NCBI GenBank assembly: GCA_963513935.1
Contig: OY740768.1
Coordinates: forward strand, 72,826,877-72,890,876
Source: Aphrophora alni
Lineage: Eukaryota; Arthropoda; Insecta; Hemiptera; Aphrophoridae
Reading direction: 5' to 3'
DNA: 64,000 bases
In this document: positions 13,237 through 24,761 of the stretch, piece after piece
How the letters are laid out: every line of letters starts with the position of its first letter
Position numbering within the stretch: the stretch's first letter is position 1
Made by a program: the position numbers and the translations under genes
The notes under the pieces: model-generated
Told to the model about the DNA's origin: nothing
The model's input: only the letters and a program-made list of their open reading frames with translations
The model's database searches: none

Positions 13237-14563
13237 TTCTTGCTCAAGGATGTATCCAAAGAGAGGCAAGCTCTCCTTTTCAATATGAAAAAAATATGTG
13301 AAAAATGCATTTTTTAAATTTTAAATTAAACAACATTTTGAAAAAGTAATTACAAAATAGAGACACTATTGTGCAAAGATTTAAGAACACTTTTACACAC
13401 CGGCACCTTTTTGCTTCCAGAAAACAAGTTTTCTAGAATAGTCTCATTTCACGACACTATGGGTATATTTCAGAAGCTATTTACCAAGTATATAAGACCG
13501 CACTCATTTTTGTTTAGAGTGAATGCAGTTGTTACTTTCACATACAAAGTAGTAAATGGTAATCGTTTTAAAGATTTACATTTAGAGGTCGTCTTAAAAT
13601 ATAACCAAAATTACAGAAACACACCAAAAATAAAAACCAGTTGAAAGTCGACGTCGTCAACAAGCTGTGATAGTGCACGGCCTTCTAAATATCAAGTATT
13701 TACTGCTTACAGTCTATTTTGAATTACTATATGAATGGATACAATATAAAGTTTGAAGTTTCAGGTTTGGTATGGTATAAGTTTTAAAGATATTAGATTA
13801 TGTTTTCTAGTAAAAAGCATTTAAATGCAGCAGATGATTAAAATGCGTCGGTAGTATTACTCAAGTTATTTCCAGCAATCCTCATTTGTGTGAGACTAGA
13901 TGGTCAGAGAAGTGCAAGAGCATCTTTTTTTAAGGATCACTTTTTTGATATTGTTAATGCGTTAGAAACCTTAGCTGAAGAGAGAAATGCAGCAACAAGA
14001 AAAAAAGTTTATCAAATGGTGCAGATCTTCATTTATTGTGTCAGGATCTTCAATTGCCAAGAGTTCCGCTATTCTGGAACCCATAACAAATGCACTTCAT
14101 TTGAAGACACTGGTCATAGTCAAATCCAACCAGCACATTCAAACTATTCTTAACATATTACCAGTTTATTGGGAAGATGTGGAGAATGTCACAACTGCCA
14201 TTAAAAGAAGCAGGCTACATTGCAATACATATTGATATAACCATCACTCGCATTGCTGACCGTAGAAGCAATCATCCTAATTTAGGGGAAGATCTCTAAT
14301 AACTCCTTTCTTCGATTCTATCATATCATCATCAGAAGTGAAATTTTCTGCTGATAAATAGACTACATTTTCAAGGTAAGTTTCATTCTGAGTACCATAA
14401 GAGGTGTTACAGGACTGAGTGAACATACTTCCTCTTGTGCAACTTTTACATTTTAGAAGACATTGAAGAAGAAAGGTGATTGTGATTCAAAATATGGAAT
14501 GAGGTACAACTACAGGAAGCACTAGATATAATTGAGGTTTTAAAAAAGAGCGAATAATTTTTC

Positions 14564-14767
14564 TTGACAATTAGAAAGGCTCTGCTGATATTGTTTTCAC
14601 AACTCTGCATAATAAATACTACTGCGTATTCATTTAGCTCCAATTGTCGAATTAACACATGGCTAAGAAGCACTATTCGTGTAAACAAGATAAATGGGTT
14701 AGCTATGTTAAACACTAACCCAGGATTGGTTTTCGTTAACAGGGAGCAATTAGTTTACTGTAGTTAG
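14564..14767 (+). pseudogene. hAT transposase C-terminal dimerisation region (fragment)
   Basis: This is the longest clean piece of the hAT relic. The 67-codon frame matches the Dimer_Tnp_hAT pattern: a helix with IRKALLIL, a degraded 'T.T.ERSFS' block read here as 'NTTAYSFSSN', then the hallmark INTWLRSTIRVNKINGLAML. In intact family members the Glu-Arg-Ser of the middle block is conserved, and here the E and R are lost. The frame opens at a TTG, so no real start is implied. It is the tail of a larger dead gene that begins near 13.89 kb. Confidence 0.85.
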
Positions 14768-14875
14768 ACAATTTGCATCTTATCCTCGTTAACTATTGTT
14801 ACAAACTTAATTGTTTTGTTTTGTTTTTTAAATAAATATTTCATTTTGCCTTTTGATATTCTAAATTATTGCAAC

Positions 14876-14955
14876 ACCCCCTCCCCTCTTCCTCATGGAC
14901 TAGCCTTCCCCCATGAAATCAGATAAATTCAGAGAGCTACCCCCTCCCCTCCCCC
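14876..14955. repeat. Two C/T-rich blocks near the hAT right end
   Basis: Polypyrimidine runs at about 14876-14895 and 14938-14955 give G-runs of 4-5 on the minus strand (CCCCCTCCCCTCCCCC type). Subterminal G/C runs of this kind are common in hAT-family ends. They could also form quadruplex-like structures on the minus strand. Confidence 0.6.
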
Positions 14956-14984
14956 ATTCCGTTTTGAGCTGGATACACCATTTA

Positions 14985-15235
14985 TTTGACTGAAAGTTGT
15001 ATAATAAACTGCCACAATATTTGAAAAATGGAAATCTTTTGTTAAGCTCAAGAAAGGTTTGCAAAAATTTTCTACCTCAACGGGCATTTTATTCGATTAA
15101 AGAGTACTTGGAGCTGTACAAATATTGTATAAATTGTGTTTGTGTTAATTATTGCTTTGTAATGTGTATATAAATTTATATTGTTTACTGTGTGTAAGGT
15201 GAGTATATTGAACTGTATTTAATTGAACTCTGGCA
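14985..15235 (+). pseudogene. 3' end of the interrupted non-LTR retrotransposon
   Basis: In one frame the sequence reads KLYNKLPQYLKNG (14991 onward) and, further on, FLPQRAFYSIKEYL. This is the standard C-terminal signature of Jockey/CR1-like ORF2 proteins (KLYNKLP ... AFYSVDEYL). It continues the frame that stops near 13230, where the last recognisable part reads 'HYS'. The hAT relic is therefore an insertion in this element. Downstream is a short AT-rich 3' UTR with no clear poly-A tail. Confidence 0.82.
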
Positions 15236-15589
15236 ATACAAATGTGTACTGCAGATTTATATGTATATCTAATTGAGGTAATAAATTTAATACAATGCAA
15301 TAATGAATCCTTAAAACAATTAATTGAGAAACTAAAAATTTAATCAATTCATTTTAAATTAAAACTTAGTAACTATAGTAAATACAAAATATTACATCTT
15401 TCAATTTTTAATAAGGTATGTTATTTTATTACTTACTAGTTTTACCCGCTTATTGACAAATCGGAGTTTTTCTTTCCTTTTACTCTTTCATCATACGATA
15501 CAGAAAAGAAAAAAAAAAGAAAAAAAACATGTTTTATTTATCGGTCTGTTTATTGTTTAAAACACATGTTTTAATAAAGGTGAAATGAG

Positions 15590-16340
15590 ACCTGGAATGC
15601 TTCACAGATGACTCTAAAATAAAAAGTGGAAGAGGGACACGAATCCAAGAAGGCAGCTCTGAGCAGGAATATGTCCTGCCGAAATTTGAATCTACTCAAT
15701 GATGGTTCAGTCAGAAATTACAGTCTTAATATAATGTGTCCTATAAAATCTTAGGCTTCGATACAAAGATTTTCTATACAAAGATACCTATACAGTCAGG
15801 CGACTTTGAAAGACCAGGATACTAACAAATTCAAATCCAAGTTATTCTGACATTGTTTCAGAATCACTTGACAGCTGAGAGAGGGAGAGCTCAACAATGT
15901 TACACTTTGGTGGGTTCCTGGACATGCTTTGAATGAATGTACAGACGTGCTGACTAACAAAGTGTTAGCAGTGAAACTCCATAGGACCTGAGCCATTCTG
16001 TGACATATTTAAGAAGAGGGCTATGAAAATTATTCGCACATATTCTTATAAATACTACGAAATGAGGTGAAGGGAGTAATCTCAGGTTTAAGGATGAGTA
16101 ACTCTCACTTCGTCCCTACTACAACCAAATTGCACCCTACCTTCTCTCATTGTGCAGGGGCAATAAAAATAAGGTTTTACTCATCGTTACAAAGCACAAC
16201 TACCTGATAAAACTTATCCACGTACGTGTTGAAAATGTGGTCTATAAGAGAATACTGCAGAACACTTCATCTTTAAATGCGAATGCTTCGCTCCGAAAAG
16301 AAATGAGACCCTCGAAACTTTAACAAATCAGATATTTTGT
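15590..16340 (+). pseudogene. Second non-LTR retrotransposon relic: RNase H and C-terminal zinc-knuckle
   Basis: FTDDSKIKSGRGTRI at 15601 matches the first RNase H motif (usually FTDGSK), and TLWWVPGHALNECTDVLTNK at about 15901-15960 matches its last block (WVPGH.G..GNE.AD). Further on a frame reads K.YPRTC.KCG....AEHFIFKCECF (about 16205-16292), a CCHC-type C-terminal knuckle typical of I/R1/Loa-group elements. Several stops and shifts interrupt it. The reverse transcriptase is absent, so it is 5' truncated. It lies about 360 bp after the first retrotransposon and is a different clade, because the first shows no RNase H. Confidence 0.8.
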
Positions 16341-16344
16341 GTTC

Positions 16345-16870
16345 CTCTATGTAGAAAAACTATATTCACAAATGGAAATAATAATTTTAGAATAATAATA
16401 TATGAATATATTACAATGAAAAAATATTAAACTTTACTTCTACAACAAAACAAAAACTTTAAAAAAAAGAAAAGACAAAAAGACAAACAAAGTGAAGTAT
16501 TTCAGAAGGTATTAATTAACAAACACATAAAAGAAGACAATTTAAATCCCTTTTTCTTGTGCTAGGTTTAACGAAAAAATAAATCATTTATACATCACAC
16601 AAACAAAAATACGTATCCTCATCCAAATACATACACTTTCTCATCAGGCACACATATACACTCGTGAAAGATCAAAGTACATATACATGAATGATTTTTC
16701 CAGAAATAACTTGTGATAATTGCCTACTAATCTTTGACTATCAACAGTTAAATACAAAATATGTATTAATAATAAGAAGAATAAATCATCGGGAGCAAAA
16801 TGCCATTTCTTTATTTTGTAAATTAAACTAATATACAATCTTGTTGAGCACTAGGGTGAAATTCACAATA
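16345..16870. other. Unassigned AT-rich DNA before the Penelope element
   Basis: I looked here for the reverse transcriptase that should precede a Penelope GIY-YIG domain and saw none, which supports 5' truncation of that element. No other feature was seen. Confidence 0.5.
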
Positions 16871-16874
16871 ATGA

Positions 16875-17483
16875 TTTGATATAAAAGAAATAGCTCAGTT
16901 TAATGGATTTGATCCTAAAATTATTGATAATATATTAAGGAAACAGAAACTAAAAAATCTTAGAAAAAATTCCACAACACTCCAACCGGAAGAAATTAAA
17001 GTTAGATATATAAGTTTACCTCATGATTCATTCCTCACCAACGGTCTGGGGTCTATTTTCAGTCATTTTAATATTAAAATAGCCTACAAAAACCAAAACT
17101 CTCTTAAAAATTTATTAGGTAACCCAAAAGATACAATTCCGTTGTTAGAGAGGTCAGGAATTTATGAAATAAATTGTAATACATGTGATAAGAAATATAT
17201 TGGACAAACAAAGAGAAAAATATTAACTAGATTTAAAGAACATTTATCTCACATCAAATACAACAGGCCAGAAAAGTCTAGTGTAGCTAAACATATACTA
17301 GTAACAAATCATGATTTAGATTCGAATAACGTAAAATTAGTAAAGAATGTAATCTCTATCAGGTTATTGATTAGTTATGAAAGCATTTTCATAGAAAAAG
17401 ACAATGATGATAGGTTATTGAATGCAGATAAAGGACCTATCCCTAATTCTTGTCTTTTCTCTTTGTTGAAACCAAAATATTAA
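16875..17483 (+). CDS. PLE C-terminal fragment: RT linker and GIY-YIG endonuclease
   Basis: The open frame of 202 codons begins just after a TGA at 16872-16874. It reads IAQFNGFDPKIIDNIL and then SLPHDSFLTNGLGSIFSHFN, the linker found between the RT and endonuclease of Penelope-like elements. The GIY-YIG domain follows: GIYEINCNTCDKKYIGQTKR at 17154-17213 with GIY, a CxxC pair and YIG, then RFKEHLSHIKY with the conserved Arg and Glu-His, EKSSVAKHIL, and a YESIFIEK block near the end. The catalytic landmarks are intact, so the domain itself is fairly young. It has no start codon of its own in the family sense, because the true protein would begin in the missing RT. In intact PLEs the domain nicks target DNA for reverse transcription. 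Confidence 0.88.
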   Translation, partial: FDIKEIAQFNGFDPKIIDNILRKQKLKNLRKNSTTLQPEEIKVRYISLPHDSFLTNGLGSIFSHFNIKIAYKNQNSLKNLLGNPKDTIPLLERSGIYEINCNTCDKKYIGQTKRKILTRFKEHLSHIKYNRPEKSSVAKHILVTNHDLDSNNVKLVKNVISIRLLISYESIFIEKDNDDRLLNADKGPIPNSCLFSLLKPKY

Positions 17484-17724
17484 CTTTCACGGTATTCTTA
17501 AGGAAATACAGATTTCAAGTCATGTAATATCAACTATGTATTTTAGTTATAAGATCAATACCGATATCAAGTTAGTTCTATTTATTTATGTAACAAGTTA
17601 AGTTAGAATTTAAATATGTATTTTATTAGTTGTAAAATCTATATTAATTATATCAATGTAACATATTATGTATGTGTATGTGTATGCATGTGTATATGTG
17701 TATGTTGATATGTGTATGTATGTA

Positions 17725-17731
<7 letters not shown>

Positions 17732-17815
<84 letters not shown>
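17732..17815. repeat. (TA)n-(TG)n compound microsatellite
   Basis: A run of TA dinucleotides (about 17732-17769) passes directly into TG dinucleotides (to about 17813), with looser TATG/TGTA repeats on both sides (17668-17835). The open frames over it on both strands are repeat artefacts. Confidence 0.97.
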
Positions 17816-17821
<6 letters not shown>

Positions 17822-18163
17822 ATATGTATATACACATGGATATTAACTTTCTTAGTAATCTAGGGAAAATACAGATGTAATAAATTAAGTAGTCACATTA
17901 TTTTATATTGTTAAGTTATAAAGACTTATGTAAGGAGTAGGCCACCTGTTCGTTCTCATTAGCTTTGTTAGAGGTACAGTTATCCCACTCCATAGGTCAA
18001 AGACATATAACAATAACTTGACAAAGTGCCAGCACAAGCCCTTACTGGTTAACTGATATGTGGAGTGGGGGGGATTTTAGCATGCACTCAGGCTATCATA
18101 GTTTTAGGTTTAATTTTATTTTAGTAATAGATATGTAAGGTTAGATTTAGTTTATAAGCAAGA

Positions 18164-18206
18164 CCCTCAGATGATGATAACCATGTTATCGAAATGTACA
18201 TCAGGG
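18164..18206 (+). ncRNA. Hammerhead-ribozyme-like fold at the PLE 3' end (degenerate)
   Basis: The parts come in the order of a type I hammerhead. CCCT (18164-18167) can pair with AGGG (18203-18206) as stem I. CAGATGA (18168-18174) stands where the core has CTGANGA, with one mismatch. GATAAC-CAT-GTTATC (18176-18190) is a perfect 6-bp stem II, followed by GAAA (18191-18194). The self-complementary TGTACA (18195-18200) forms a minimal stem III, and TC (18201-18202) is a legal cleavage position directly before the stem I return. Hammerheads with very short stem III are known from Penelope-like elements. The core mismatch and the extra T at 18175 make cleavage doubtful. Confidence 0.5.
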
Positions 18207-18262
18207 CATTAAGTGGATATAATTAATAAAGAACAATTAATCAGATAATTGTGTTTTATTAA

Positions 18263-21200
18263 GTTCCAGTGATTGTGGTTAGGGGCAAATTCAAATCATT
18301 ATTGTTAATTAAACTAATGTTATCTTTAACATATTTCGCTGAATTGGTTTAAAATTAAGAACCCACAAATAACTTTATTTTCATAAATAAATTATTATCA
18401 GTTTTGGAATATTTCATAATATCATACGTAAGTGTATAATCCATTTAAAACATTTCTATAATTACTACTCATTGAAAAACAACATTATTTCATAAGCATG
18501 CACGTATCTTAAAAGAAAAGTTTTTAAATTTTAAAAAACAGAAATAACTTCTACTTTGACCTCAGATTAATCTGACGAAAGTTTTCTCTATATTGATTAT
18601 AACTTTCAAATGGAACAAAGGCACAGACAATCCCTCGAGACAACCTGGTTACGAAAATTCTGAACTTCAAAAGCTGTCTAGAGGCACAAAGCATCTAAGA
18701 AATGAAAGAAGGGGGGAAATATCTCAAACTTTTACGATATTTTGTACTAAAATTTTCAACATAATGCAATAGACATTGATATTTTACTTCATATGATAAA
18801 ATGTATAATTGTGTCACTGGTCAGCTGTTTTGAAATGCATAAAACAGAAGCGTGCATTAAAATGATGCTCGAGTAAACTAGGTTAGATTAACAGTGTCCC
18901 TAAAAGTATATCGAGAGTAAACTGTGGAAGTAGGGCATTTGTTTATATGTCAAAGATTTTACATGCGATTACATATTAATCCCTATTCTTCAGTATAGTA
19001 TACTAACAGTATATTAAAGCAGTCTAAACTTTAAAAACTATTTATATATATTTACAAATAAAATAGTTTACATTTCTGTAAACAATAAATTGACAAAAAA
19101 ATAATTGTTTGTAAGCATGTACTGGTGTATTGTAGGTCATCATTATGCACAGTACATAATACTATACTGTGTACATAATACCATAAATAATACCATTCAA
19201 CTACAGCATATCACTAGATGAGCGCGCAACTATTGATTATAGACTGACTAATTCATACTCACTGAGGATGTGGTTTTCCTTTCTAGCTTCGTCAGATAAT
19301 ACAAAAGTGACAAGTTCAACGATGGTCAATATTATTTCGTTTTTTGGTAGTCAATCATAAATTTTTATGTCGTTTATTACTGTTAACTTAATAGTTAATA
19401 TACATTGTGTCAAGTTAGTAACATTTGAACATTATTTATATGTATAGATTCACTATTAATTAGTAATGTGTTGTAAGTATTGAACATGAAACACAATACA
19501 TAATACTATCCTATTATACCTAGGGGTGGGGAGGTTCCCGAGACATTAGATTTGTCACATTTAAAGAAAATCCATAGGCTTCTGAATAAATGTGTTTTAC
19601 AAAATGAAAAAATGATTTGCATTAATTAACACTTGGTGTAAAATCCAAGCATCTTGTTTAGTTACAACTAGAAACTACGGATAGTCAAGAGGTAAAAGTT
19701 ACCATAATATTGAAATAACTGAATATGAAACATTTATTGGGCCTTAAATTAAATATTATTATGAGTTTTCTCAATGTCCAAGACCTATCAAGTGTAAATT
19801 ACTTTCTCGTACCCAAAAAGGTAGATTCACCACATGTCACAAAATCCCTTGACCTGTTTTCAAAAGAATTTTTTTCCCTAAAATAAAATGATTTCTCGTT
19901 TCCCGTCACTCACCGTCATCAATCAATTAACCAAGCACCGGCACTCAACTAGAAGAGGTATACGCATCTTTACAATTAATACCACTTTCCGATCTAAAAT
20001 TAAACTTATAATTGAAACCACTATCTCTCATTTCAATCGGGCATATATAAAGAAATTCCCTTGTAAAGATGTATTTATAAAAAATTACAAACTCCAATAA
20101 CAAACATTACTTAAATTATTTCTTTAAACCATAAAAACGCCTTATATGATTAATTGTAATTGTTTTAACTATAATTGTATTTTTGTTTAGTATTTATGTA
20201 TTGTTAAATGTTACCGAAGTAAAACGGTATAGAAATATATATATTTTTAATAAAAACATGTTTTAATTTGAATAAAATTTCTAATTTTGTTTTTAAAGAA
20301 TAACAAGTTTGTGAATTAATCTTAAGACATTTTCAAAGTTTACTTGATTTGATGGAGATAACGTTAAGTAAGTTAATCTTGTGATCTCATCATCTCTATT
20401 CAGTGTTTACTGAGCTCGAATACGCAGAGATAAAGTTAAGAATGTAGTCGTAATTTCAAGGGAGTCTTTTCACTCATTTTGAAAGATTTATTTGGATAAC
20501 TTTTTTTTATTTGACCATATTTGACCAAAGTTCGGACCAAAATATGTCCTCAATAGAAGAACTAAAATGACAGAAACGACTTTTTATAATTTTACAGGAA
20601 TCCCCAAAACTTGATGGAACAGAAATAAAATAAAATTATTACATTTGAATTATAGATGAAATTTCGAATACTGGCATTTTATAGCAAAGTCTGTCATAAT
20701 TTGGACATAGTCTTCGTCTTAATAAAGTCACTTCTTTATTGCGTTTTTATAATTTGATGTAAATATCTCCCACATTCATTACTTCAAAAGTCATAATTAT
20801 AGGGAAAACAAAAACAATAATAATTAATTCAACAAAAAATAAAAATTGAATTTCGTTTGATAAAAATCTCCATGAATAAATCGAGTGTTAAAAATGTGGT
20901 GACATAAATCTTATTTAGTCGGTAGTAATTAGGTGGCCGGCCATAAACAATAATTTACTTCGTTAGGGAGTATAATAATCGTAATTTGTTGTTGGACACG
21001 AATTCCCAAAACAGACGTTAAAGGACAACATGAAATCTATTAATCCAATGGGAGGGTTCCAGTCTAATGAATTCCCCCCAATGGGCTAATCAATGGGGAT
21101 CTGAATTTTTACCCCTTGCTTCGTGGTTTAGAAACACTATACACCTTTGCAACAGTAGCTCCAGGCTCTAAACATTTTTTTTTCCAAAGGATTTGAACTT

Positions 21201-22050
21201 AAAATTCGTACTCGTGCTAATACTCACTTAGAACCTAGGTTATTACTATTACCATAAACTAATAATAATAATTGTTAATATTTTAATATTTAGTAGTACT
21301 ACCAGGTTTACAATTATTACGGAGCATAGCGAATCTAAACCAAAAAAAAAATTTACATGTTTCTGATAACTATCTTTTTCAGAACCAATCCTAATTAATA
21401 ATTGTTTATGACAATTACCTTTTACACTCTTCAAAATCACTAATCTCCAAAACAGTGTGGTGGTTTTATTTATATAATTCATAACTATTATAATGCTCGT
21501 TATATCTTATTTTATAATATATCACTTATAATATGAGAATGTTTGTTTTCTTAACAAGCCCCTAAGTGGAATCGTTGTTTCTTTACTTATCGTACGTCAG
21601 TTGTTTCGTCAATAAATGTCATCCTCAGGTTACTTGTAAAGTTATAAAAAACAATACATACAACAAGTATTAACTCACATAACAACATATACAACACTTT
21701 TTTAATGAGGATATTATATCGTCCATTGGTCCCATACAATTTATACAGAAATTTCCAGTCTGCTATTAACAAATAAATTGTTGTTTTGTCAAGACATGTC
21801 ACATTCGGTTTGGTCAGATATTTCTAATTTCAGTGTAGAATTGAAAGTGGTGTTTGAACCGAAATTTTTATTTTAAATTGGGACATTAACAATGATGGTA
21901 TAAAACACAACTGTGGTTTTCGTCCGTCATATAGGTTTCAAAATTAAATGGGTTTATTAAATTTCTCTTCAACAATATATCAGAATCGATAGAAGCCTAA
22001 ACCGTCAAATAACTAGTAATATACAGTAAACATGTCTAACAAGGATAAAT
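18263..22050. other. Unassigned AT-rich DNA
   Basis: No recognisable gene or element was seen. A 70-codon frame at 19888-20100 (+) is compositionally more ordinary than most but resembles no family I know. A short imperfect inverted repeat (TATGCACAGTA versus TACTGTGTACATA) lies near 19145-19180. Confidence 0.5.
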
Positions 22051-22054
22051 ATAA

Positions 22055-22215
22055 TTAGTGTGGTGTTTATAAAATAACTTGCAACAGTTTTATATAGATC
22101 AAACAGTAAGATCTTGTTTAATGAATATTTGTCGCATAACTACAGGAATGTAATAAACCAATATAAGATTCTAGCACATAACATAGTCAAGGATATATTT
22201 TTAATACTATGAAAC
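22055..22215 (+). pseudogene. Second, older GIY-YIG relic of a Penelope-like element
   Basis: The frame at 22058 reads CGVYKITCN. After a shift of two bases it reads FYIDQTVRSC, where the family has YIGQT.RS. After another shift it reads EYLSHNYRNVINQYK and LAHNIVK, matching the EH...R..K.S.LA.H part of the domain. Order and spacing match the intact copy at 17154-17290. The YIG Gly is replaced by Asp, so it is inactive besides being frameshifted. No hammerhead-like end could be tied to it. Confidence 0.65.
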
Positions 22216-23020
22216 CTAGCCAGTATATTCAACACCATAATTGAAAACGACGTAAACTAAATGGACAAAAATATTTCTAAATGTGCAAACAATTTAAAAT
22301 AGTCCCCACAATAATTTGATTTGAATTTCCCTTCCAACAATGCTTACGATACTATACTGAGATTAGAAACGTGTGACTAAATAGATAAGATAACAACAGA
22401 CACATCCAAACAAGCAGGAACAATCAGAATTGATTTGCTAATCTATATTAGCCGAATGGATGAATTATTATTTATTATGTGTTGTATTTTTTATTTTGTT
22501 TTACAACATATGTTAAGCGTTTAAGGAAGGGATTTATTTCCAAAATAAGTAGTGTCCTGTGATGCATAAATAAACAGTTGTTCAACTCTGGACGTAAATA
22601 TGAAGAAAGTTTACTCGAATTTTGTGATTTGTTTAGAGATACGCTTTAATTTTTAACATACAATACATACTCCACATAACTCTATAAACATTTCTAACAA
22701 CTTACATTTCTTACTAATATGTAAGAAGATATATCAGGGGAATCTCACCCACACTAACTTCTGGCTATGATGGAACCTATCATTTATAAATTACTATTTA
22801 CAAGATTAAATGGGACTGTGTAAAATTTGTTACAGAAGTCAAAACTGTGAAAAATGTAACTGCGTCTTCAAATACAACCAAAATAAAATTTATTAATAGA
22901 GTTTTGTGAACAGTATATCTGGCGCGCCTTGGATAGACTATATTAATACATTCAATTAATAAACACAATGTGACTACTTCCTCGGGCACTGTGACATTCG
23001 TATACCAAGAGAACTATAAT
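22216..23020. other. Unassigned AT-rich DNA
   Basis: This is probably the decayed 3' part of the adjacent PLE relic, but nothing specific was recognised. An open frame at 22798-22989 (-) resembles no family. Confidence 0.4.
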
Positions 23021-23023
23021 TAA

Positions 23024-23212
23024 AAATAAAACACGCACAAATTATTTTGTTAAATTCTACATTTTTTGGTCTAGCCGACCATGGTTTCGCCAGTTACGGC
23101 ATAGACCAGTCTTTGTATGAGCCTCGTTAATGCCGTAACTGGAGAAGCCATGATCGGCTATACCAATAAATGTAGAATTTAACATAAGAATGTGTGTGTG
23201 TTTTATTTGTAT
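23024..23212. mobile_element. Foldback element 1 with PLE-like ends
   Basis: A long inverted repeat runs from AATAAAACAC (about 23024) to GTGTTTTATT (about 23203-23212). The inner arms are well matched: GTTAAATTCTACATTT (23049) against AAATGTAGAATTTAAC (23168-23183), then TCTAGCCGACCATGG against its diverged complement CCATGATCGGCTATA. Arms total about 80 bp around a loop of roughly 25 bp centred near 23117. The sequence following the right end (GGAATTC...ACCGTCGGTC) is also similar to that following the second foldback at 37.6 kb, so the true element may extend further right. It has no coding capacity. Confidence 0.85.
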
Positions 23213-24019
23213 AATGTGGAATTCTATCAAATACCGTCGGTCATCAGTATAAACAAAACTGTAATACCACAGCTATTGTACACTTGAACAAAATCAACTC
23301 AAAGGGAGAAATAATAATAGTTAAATGCTTTATGGGAGGCTTACTCCTTGTAATTTCTCATCCATTGGGATCACACTAGTAATAAATATACTTTACCCAT
23401 ATATAATCCCTGGAGTGCTCACTAACTTATCTGTGTGTGAAAACATCCAAAAAAATAGTGAGTATATAAGTTTTCATTTTTTGGATAGGTAAAAGTTTTA
23501 ATATAGAAAGTGGACCTTTCTTGTGTAAAAGTTTTAATAAGTTCAAATTTATTTACTATTCTTTTTTTACAACTGCTCATTTTGTCTGGTTTTCGTAAGT
23601 AGTTTTAATACTTCATAGCGCACGGTTTATACGCACTCATGCGATCATTTTAAAACGGTAAATAAAAAACCTTGTTTAACGCAATTCCAAAAACCTTTAT
23701 TCTGAAATTATATAACGATAGGTATACACGTTCAGCTGTAACTACATAACAATATAAAAACGAAATATCACATTTTTGTTTTAAAACAGGACCTTCATGC
23801 GCTCAGTCAGTATGGACGTTGAGCAGAATGTACAAACAGCCATAACTATTCACTTTTAGGTGAAACTTAACATTTGTCATTGTTATTAATTAAATGTTAC
23901 TTAAATTATTGGTGTTATCTGGTTTTCAACAATTTCTAAAAACCTATTATGTAAATGTAAACATTTGCATAAGAAGGGAATTGGAGTATTATTTTGTGCC
24001 TTGTAGGAGATTGGCACAG

Positions 24020-24761
<742 letters not shown>

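Larger units (their letters stand above)
13237..14984 (+). mobile_element. Decayed hAT-type DNA transposon inserted in the retrotransposon
   Basis: The interval separates two parts of one retrotransposon ORF. Inside it is a frame-shifted hAT transposase of the group related to ZMYM1/THAP12-like proteins. ETRWSEKCKSIFF is at 13892. 'NALETLAEERNAATRKK' follows at about 13956, then after a shift 'AKSSAILEPITNAL' and 'VKSNQHIQTILNIL'. Next come IADRRSNHPN and 'PFFDSIISS'. The C-terminal dimerisation region is at 14564-14767, with LTIRKALLIL and INTWLRSTIRVNKINGLAML. The ends show weakly matching inverted termini: GTATCCA near 13243 and its complement TGGATAC near 14969. The 8-bp flanks match poorly, so the target duplication is not proven. 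Pyrimidine-rich blocks lie near the right end. Confidence 0.85.
16875..18262 (+). mobile_element. 5'-truncated Penelope-like retroelement (PLE)
   Basis: The unit consists of a C-terminal coding part (16875-17483), a long AT-rich 3' region interrupted by a TA/TG microsatellite (17732-17815), and a 3' end with a hammerhead-like fold (18164-18206), an AATAAA (18225-18230) and the motif GTGTTTTATT (18251-18260). The same GTGTTTTATT end appears in foldback elements at 23.2 and 37.6 kb. The reverse transcriptase is missing upstream. The 5' and 3' limits are approximate and no target duplication was found. Confidence 0.75.

Noticed and set aside
17610..17880. Open frames over the TA/TG microsatellite on both strands
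   Set aside because: They are pure dinucleotide-repeat translations (Tyr-Ile, Val-Cys and Thr-His) with no coding signal.
19888..20100. 70-codon frame, considered as a retroelement tail
   Set aside because: No motif of any retroelement C-terminus could be matched and no neighbouring domain was found.
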